Part shown: positions 63,310-64,000 of the stretch, piece after piece
Layout of the letters: each line of letters opens with the position of its first letter
How positions within the stretch are numbered: position 1 is the stretch's first letter
Source: Dyadobacter sp. Leaf189
Lineage (GTDB): Bacteria > Bacteroidota > Bacteroidia > Cytophagales > Spirosomataceae
DNA length: 64,000 bases
Direction of reading: 5' to 3'
Assembly (NCBI RefSeq): GCF_001424405.1
Contig: NZ_LMPS01000004.1
Location: forward strand, 1,112,537 to 1,176,536
Program-made: the position numbers and the translations under genes
Notes under the pieces: model-generated
Database searches by the model: none
Seen by the model: only the letters and a program-made list of their open reading frames with translations
Told to the model about the DNA's origin: nothing

Positions 63310-64000
63310 ATGAAGAAATTTATATACTCCATTGTTGCATCGTCCCTGCTTGCTTCGCAGACGATCGCACAGACCAATGCCTCACTTACCAATCAGATCG
63401 AAGTCATTTTTTCAAAGTTACCTGCTCAGAATGAGGCCGGGTTGAAGAAAAACATGACGGAACTCGAACAGCTTGGCAAACCCGCATTGGTTCAGATTGC
63501 CTCCATGCTGACTCCGCTCGGCAAAGGCGATAATACCAAAATCCAGTATGCACTCGGCGGCTTTACTTACTATGCTTCGCAAGCTGGCAAGGAAACTGCC
63601 AGAAAAGCGGCCTCAGAAGCTTACAGTGAAGCACTCGGAAAGGTTAACGATCCGGACAGCAAAAACTTCCTGATTTATCAGCTGCAAACAGTCGGAAAAG
63701 ATGAGTCTGTTGAGGCATTGAAATCTTACCTCAGCGACGAGCGACTATCAGGTCCGGCTGCCCGTGCACTGGCAAGAAACGGCTCGAATGCAGCCGGCAG
63801 CGCATTGTTCCAGGCACTTGGCAATGCAAAAGGCGCAGCCCGCATCGCGATCATTGAGGCGCTAGGTGATACCAAATTCAAAGAAGCCGCTCCTGAAATC
63901 GAGAAAACAGCGACAAATGGAGATCTCGCATTACGAAAGGTTAGTTTATACGCCCTGTCGGAAATTGCGGTACCTTCTTCGGAACAGCTGTTGATGCTGG
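63310..64000 (+). CDS. Secreted HEAT-repeat protein (3' end beyond window)
   Basis: 230 codons are visible. A signal peptide ends near S-Q-T-I-A-Q. The rest is Ala-rich and helical, with HEAT-like units (A-A-R-A-L-A-R-N-G-S, A-R-I-A-I-I-E-A-L-G-D, R-K-V-S-L-Y-A-L-S-E-I-A). In related genomes such proteins may continue into a sugar-binding or DUF1080 domain, but that part lies outside the window. It follows the oxidoreductase by 77 bp, past a weak G-C-C-G-G hairpin. Confidence 0.75.
   Translation, partial: MKKFIYSIVASSLLASQTIAQTNASLTNQIEVIFSKLPAQNEAGLKKNMTELEQLGKPALVQIASMLTPLGKGDNTKIQYALGGFTYYASQAGKETARKAASEAYSEALGKVNDPDSKNFLIYQLQTVGKDESVEALKSYLSDERLSGPAARALARNGSNAAGSALFQALGNAKGAARIAIIEALGDTKFKEAAPEIEKTATNGDLALRKVSLYALSEIAVPSSEQLLML

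Overview
The window is a dense chromosomal segment of a Bacteroidota bacterium, most likely a Cytophagales member close to Dyadobacter (the genus is an inference from gene content, not from a search). Pointers are a complete type IX secretion (T9SS)/gliding core (PorP/SprF-like protein, GldK, GldL, GldM, GldN), a distant PorQ-like protein, a cargo-type protein with a T9SS C-terminal sorting domain, the DUF4271-hemD pair, start sites without clear Shine-Dalgarno sequences, and several matches to the Bacteroidota -7 element TAnnTTTG. I see no rRNA, tRNA, CRISPR array, prophage or insertion sequence. The region reads as stable core chromosome with a few small lineage-specific genes.

Layout. 1-5.1 kb: end of clpS, recR, an exported Mn-type superoxide dismutase, a perfect 29-bp inverted repeat, a TPR protein, a TlpA-like thioredoxin, azurin and a membrane protein. 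5.1-8.2 kb: sucD, a DUF4271 membrane protein and hemD. 8.2-14.4 kb: the T9SS core. 14.4-21.3 kb: a collagen-like lipoprotein, miaA, then a minus-strand run ribE - PASTA protein - T9SS cargo - rhodanese, then bifunctional hisB and a 36-residue membrane peptide. 21.3-25.7 kb: a Cys-rich small protein, carbonic anhydrase plus SulP transporter (probable bicarbonate uptake), and an ECF sigma / membrane protein / Spy-like operon. 25.8-31 kb: two-subunit transketolase, Bcp peroxiredoxin, M23 peptidase and an FAH-family enzyme.

31-43.5 kb: NlpC/P60 lipoprotein, HAD phosphatase, a degenerate sigma-like gene with an anti-sigma-like partner, a heptad-repeat coiled-coil protein, ispF, an amidohydrolase lipoprotein, TPR proteins, two convergent M16 peptidases, a glycosyltransferase and an SDR epimerase. 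43.6-54 kb: metG, small proteins (Hsp20-like, SelW-like), a candidate small RNA, a gene run ending in a NarL-type histidine kinase/response regulator pair, a DJ-1-like protein with a changed nucleophile elbow, rfbC, pyrF and lysA. 54-64 kb: clpB, a second DJ-1/PfpI protein, a twin-cassette ABC ATPase, porQ, an acyl-CoA carboxylase beta subunit, a Tat-exported Gfo/Idh/MocA oxidoreductase and the start of a HEAT-repeat protein.

How the parts connect: much of the window serves the cell envelope (T9SS machinery and cargo, M23 and NlpC/P60 peptidases, PASTA protein, lipoproteins, envelope-type sigma/anti-sigma modules) or redox and protein quality control (SOD, azurin, TlpA, Bcp, ClpB, ClpS, Hsp20, DJ-1 proteins). 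No clear large novel system is visible. The best leads are regulatory or structural: an intrinsic terminator between gldK and gldL, a structured gldK leader, a repeat-bearing insertion in GldN, an orphan minus-strand terminator with an upstream promoter box at about 47.4 kb (candidate sRNA), and the degenerate sigma/anti-sigma pair at 32.7-33.6 kb.
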